A stretch of 55,422 bases of DNA, taken from contig JAJACU010000002.1 of the NCBI GenBank assembly GCA_022601345.1, positions 1-55,422 on the forward strand, read 5' to 3'. The stretch comes from Chlamydiota bacterium (GTDB lineage: Bacteria; Chlamydiota; Chlamydiia; Chlamydiales; JAAZZY01). The notes beneath the pieces are model-generated. The model was not told where the DNA came from and searched no databases. It saw nothing but the letters and a program-made list of their open reading frames with translations. Below are positions 53,109 to 55,422 of the stretch, in pieces. The position numbers and the translations under genes were made by a program. How positions within the stretch are numbered: position 1 is the stretch's first letter; every line of letters begins with the position of its first letter.

Positions 53109-55422
53109 CTAAGCAAAGTCATCATCATCTTTTTTAGGTGAAGATAAAAGCTTTCTAGGCTTAGAGCCGTCTTGACCTGAAATGTGGCCTTGTTCCTCAA
53201 GCTGATCCACAATGCTAGCTGCTCTAGCATAGCCAATTTTAAGTTTGCGCTGTACAAAAGTTGTTGAAATGCTGCCTGTTTTGAGAACTAAATCTAGTGC
53301 TTGTCCATATAGGGTGTCTAAGTCAGGGTTATTTGCGCTTGTAGACGAGCTTGTAAGTGCTGGGTCAAAGTCTACTCCTTCGTCCTGGTCAAATGACTTA
53401 ATCAGGTAGTTTGGAGGAGATTGCTCGCAGATGTTATCTACAATTTTATTCACATCCTGATCATAGATAAAACAGCCTTGAGTACGAACTAGCGATGCGG
53501 CCCCTGGTGGCATAAATAGCATATCTCCACTACCTAGTAGGCTTTCAGCTCCTGTTTCATCTAAGATAATTTGACTATTAACTCGGCTGGCAACTTTAAA
53601 TGAAATTCGGGTTGGGAAGTTAGCTTTAATTAAGCCCGTAATAACCTCTCTTGAAGGTCTTTGAGTTGCTAAAACTAGGTGTATGCCCACAGCTCTAGCC
53701 ATTTGAGCTATTCTAGCAATTGGAATTTCAATTTCGTTGCTAGCTAGCATCATTAAGTCGGCAAGTTCGTCGATAATGCAAACGATGTAGTACATACTGT
53801 CTGGAATCTCTAGATCTAATGTATCTTCAAATTCCTTGTTAATTTCTCGGCTATTAAATGAAGCAATGTTTCTTAATCCCAAAAGCTTTAATACTTCATA
53901 GCGATGTTCCATCTCACGGACCATCCACTTAAGAGCTCCTGTTACCTCAGCAGGCTCAGTAATGACTGGGGCAATCATATGAGGTAGTTTTGTATATGGG
54001 CTAAGCTCTACTTTTTTCGGGTCAATTAAGATGAGCTTGAGTTCATCGGGCTTGCAGTTCATCAACATGGACATCACAATAGCATTAATGCAAACAGATT
54101 TACCAGTTCCAGTGGCCCCAGCAATAATGCAGTGTGGCATGCGTGATAGGTCTGTCATGACATGTTCACCAGTTACGGTTTGTCCCATAAGAACAGGAAT
54201 GTGGAATTTGCGGCTTGAATTTTGGTATTCTTCTAAAACTTCTTTAAAGCTAACTTCTTGAGGTTCTGGAGCTGGTATTTCAATACCTACAACAGCTTTA
54301 CCTGGAATAGGAGCAATGATTCTAATTGATTTAGCTTGAAGATTTAAGGCGATGTCATTTTCTAAAGATTTAATTTTTTGAACTTTCACACCCGTTGCTG
54401 GATGAACCTCAAAAGAAACAATGGTAGGCCCGCAGTGAATTTCACCAACCTTTGCTTCAATACCAAAACTTAATAGTGTTTCTTCAAGGACTTCAGCTTG
54501 TTTGCGTAAGTCTTGCTTGAGTGTGGGTTGGTGAATACGCTTGGGACTAGTTAAAAGTTCTGGTGAGGGCAGTTTGTAATGCTTGAAGTCGCCGTTATAG
54601 ACTCGTTGCTGATTTATAGCATTTTCTCTTTTTGACAGAGAGCTGCTTAGTTTTTTTTCTTGTGAATTTTGATCAGATGGCTCTTGTATATACGTTGAAA
54701 TTTTTGGCTCATCGGTAACACTTACACTTTCTATAGGCTCTTTTTTAAAAGGTACATGAACCTCTGGCTCTGAAGTTTGATCTTTTTGTTGTGAGCCAAA
54801 CTCTTCAGTTATAAAAGGTGTCTCTTCAAGCTCGGGGTAGAGGGCTTCAACCTTTTCCTTTTTGGGTATCCAAGATTTTACGTGGTTAATTGTTGAGAGA
54901 GCAAATGATTTAACTGAGAAGTTTGAGCCATCTTGCGGAGTTGATTTTTTAGATAAAGCGCTTATCTTTTCTTTTAAAAATTCTACTAAAATACTGGGCT
55001 TGAACTGCGTTAGTAAAATTAGAGACACGCAAAAAGTAGTGATAAACACAATACTTACTCCAATATTACTTAGGAGTTGCTGTAGGCTAAACCCAGGAAG
55101 GTCTGCATATACGTAATAACTAAAAAAACCACCCAAGTATAGGCGAGTGCTCTTATATGCAAGAGGCGTGTTTAAATGTATTTTTTCTGAATAGATAGAA
55201 TCACTAAATACTGAAGCGAATTGAGAATGTGTATCAGCAAGTGCACTAAGCAGTATGCAAAGCGAGACGGTCATAATAGATAGGTGTATGGCTTTACTCG
55301 TAATTTGCTCAATAGGTTGTTGACTTAGTTTTTTCCAGCCAACCCAAATAAGAAGCATGTTTAAAGTGTAGCTTAGAATTCCAAACGTGTAGAGTAAAGT
55401 CCAAGAGACCCCATAACCGACA
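53109..55422 (-). CDS. ftsK: DNA translocase FtsK (5' end beyond the window)
   Basis: The visible part covers some N-terminal membrane helices, a proline/serine/lysine-rich linker, then the RecA-like motor with GATGTGKSVC (Walker A) and IIDELADLM (Walker B). A C-terminal winged helix follows (residues near YGQALDLVLKTGSISTTFVQRKL, the gamma domain that reads KOPS). The reading frame stays open without a stop to the window edge, beyond the first internal ATG at 55358, so the gene starts outside. It pumps DNA at the septum and activates XerCD. Neighbour order matches chlamydial CT739. Confidence 0.93.
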   Translation of the reverse strand, partial: VGYGVSWTLLYTFGILSYTLNMLLIWVGWKKLSQQPIEQITSKAIHLSIMTVSLCILLSALADTHSQFASVFSDSIYSEKIHLNTPLAYKSTRLYLGGFFSYYVYADLPGFSLQQLLSNIGVSIVFITTFCVSLILLTQFKPSILVEFLKEKISALSKKSTPQDGSNFSVKSFALSTINHVKSWIPKKEKVEALYPELEETPFITEEFGSQQKDQTSEPEVHVPFKKEPIESVSVTDEPKISTYIQEPSDQNSQEKKLSSSLSKRENAINQQRVYNGDFKHYKLPSPELLTSPKRIHQPTLKQDLRKQAEVLEETLLSFGIEAKVGEIHCGPTIVSFEVHPATGVKVQKIKSLENDIALNLQAKSIRIIAPIPGKAVVGIEIPAPEPQEVSFKEVLEEYQNSSRKFHIPVLMGQTVTGEHVMTDLSRMPHCIIAGATGTGKSVCINAIVMSMLMNCKPDELKLILIDPKKVELSPYTKLPHMIAPVITEPAEVTGALKWMVREMEHRYEVLKLLGLRNIASFNSREINKEFEDTLDLEIPDSMYYIVCIIDELADLMMLASNEIEIPIARIAQMARAVGIHLVLATQRPSREVITGLIKANFPTRISFKVASRVNSQIILDETGAESLLGSGDMLFMPPGAASLVRTQGCFIYDQDVNKIVDNICEQSPPNYLIKSFDQDEGVDFDPALTSSSTSANNPDLDTLYGQALDLVLKTGSISTTFVQRKLKIGYARAASIVDQLEEQGHISGQDGSKPRKLLSSPKKDDDDFA

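Overview
The window reads as chromosomal DNA from an amoeba-associated (environmental) member of the Chlamydiae. It is AT-rich and densely coding. Several gene runs match chlamydial order as I remember it from Chlamydia trachomatis: dnaJ-rpsU-tsaB-lon followed by rnz, xerC and an ABC-F gene (CT341-CT348 region); glyA-clpP-dapF plus the UPF0158 gene (CT432-CT429); a fused pdhA-pdhB gene (CT340 type); a CT398-type zinc-ribbon coiled-coil gene; and a yycJ-like MBL-fold gene near ftsK (CT738-CT739). These placements come from memory; no database was searched. I see no transposase gene, CRISPR array, rRNA operon or phage structural module.

Layout. 1-5.4 kb is an integration or duplication hot spot. 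A 170-bp sequence that lies directly 3' of a tRNA-Leu-like gene occurs at the window start and again at 2937, and a decayed third copy lies at about 5315. Between the copies are two lineage-specific hypothetical genes, a broken DJ-1/PfpI gene, a 58-bp repeat, and a PadR regulator with a flavin monooxygenase. 5.5-9.8 kb holds a HIT protein, a small membrane protein, a methyltransferase of the phosphoethanolamine methyltransferase type that carries a signal peptide, a CHMI-like tautomerase, an NadD-like nucleotidyltransferase that also carries a signal peptide, and a SAP-like protein. 10-20 kb is accessory: an autotransporter, a possible NTT-type transporter, a methyltransferase, tag, an ankyrin protein, a GNAT, an MFS transporter, a sugar 3-dehydratase-like DegT enzyme and a TPR protein. 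20.3-23.4 kb encodes three exported proteins: an outer-membrane-like protein with an HEXXGH motif, a HAD phosphatase and a small beta-barrel.

23.5-41.8 kb is mostly core genome. dnaJ, rpsU and tsaB lie divergent from a tight operon lon-hldE(C-terminal type)-glpG-rnz. Then come a giant outer membrane protein built of three tandem barrel-sized repeats, an S-adenosylmethionine decarboxylase preceded by a signal peptide, xerC divergent from a YbiT-type ABC-F gene plus a SpoU methylase, an aminotransferase, an SLC13 permease, rnpB and the zinc-ribbon gene. 41.9-49.9 kb continues with a TIGR01777 protein, two small secreted proteins that overlap, glyA, clpP, dapF, the UPF0158 gene and pdhAB. 50-55.4 kb holds an AAA/DUF4143 ATPase under an unusual double palindrome, the MBL-fold hydrolase, a hypothetical gene and ftsK, whose 5' end lies beyond the window.

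The most interesting theme is a set of enzymes of normally cytosolic families that each begin with a clear signal peptide while keeping their catalytic residues: a phosphoethanolamine-methyltransferase-like enzyme, a NadD-like nucleotidyltransferase, a HAD phosphatase and SpeD. Two of them need S-adenosylmethionine. Together they suggest an exported small-molecule metabolism acting in the periplasm, the inclusion lumen or the host. The sequence supports the signal peptides and motifs directly. The shared pathway is inference.
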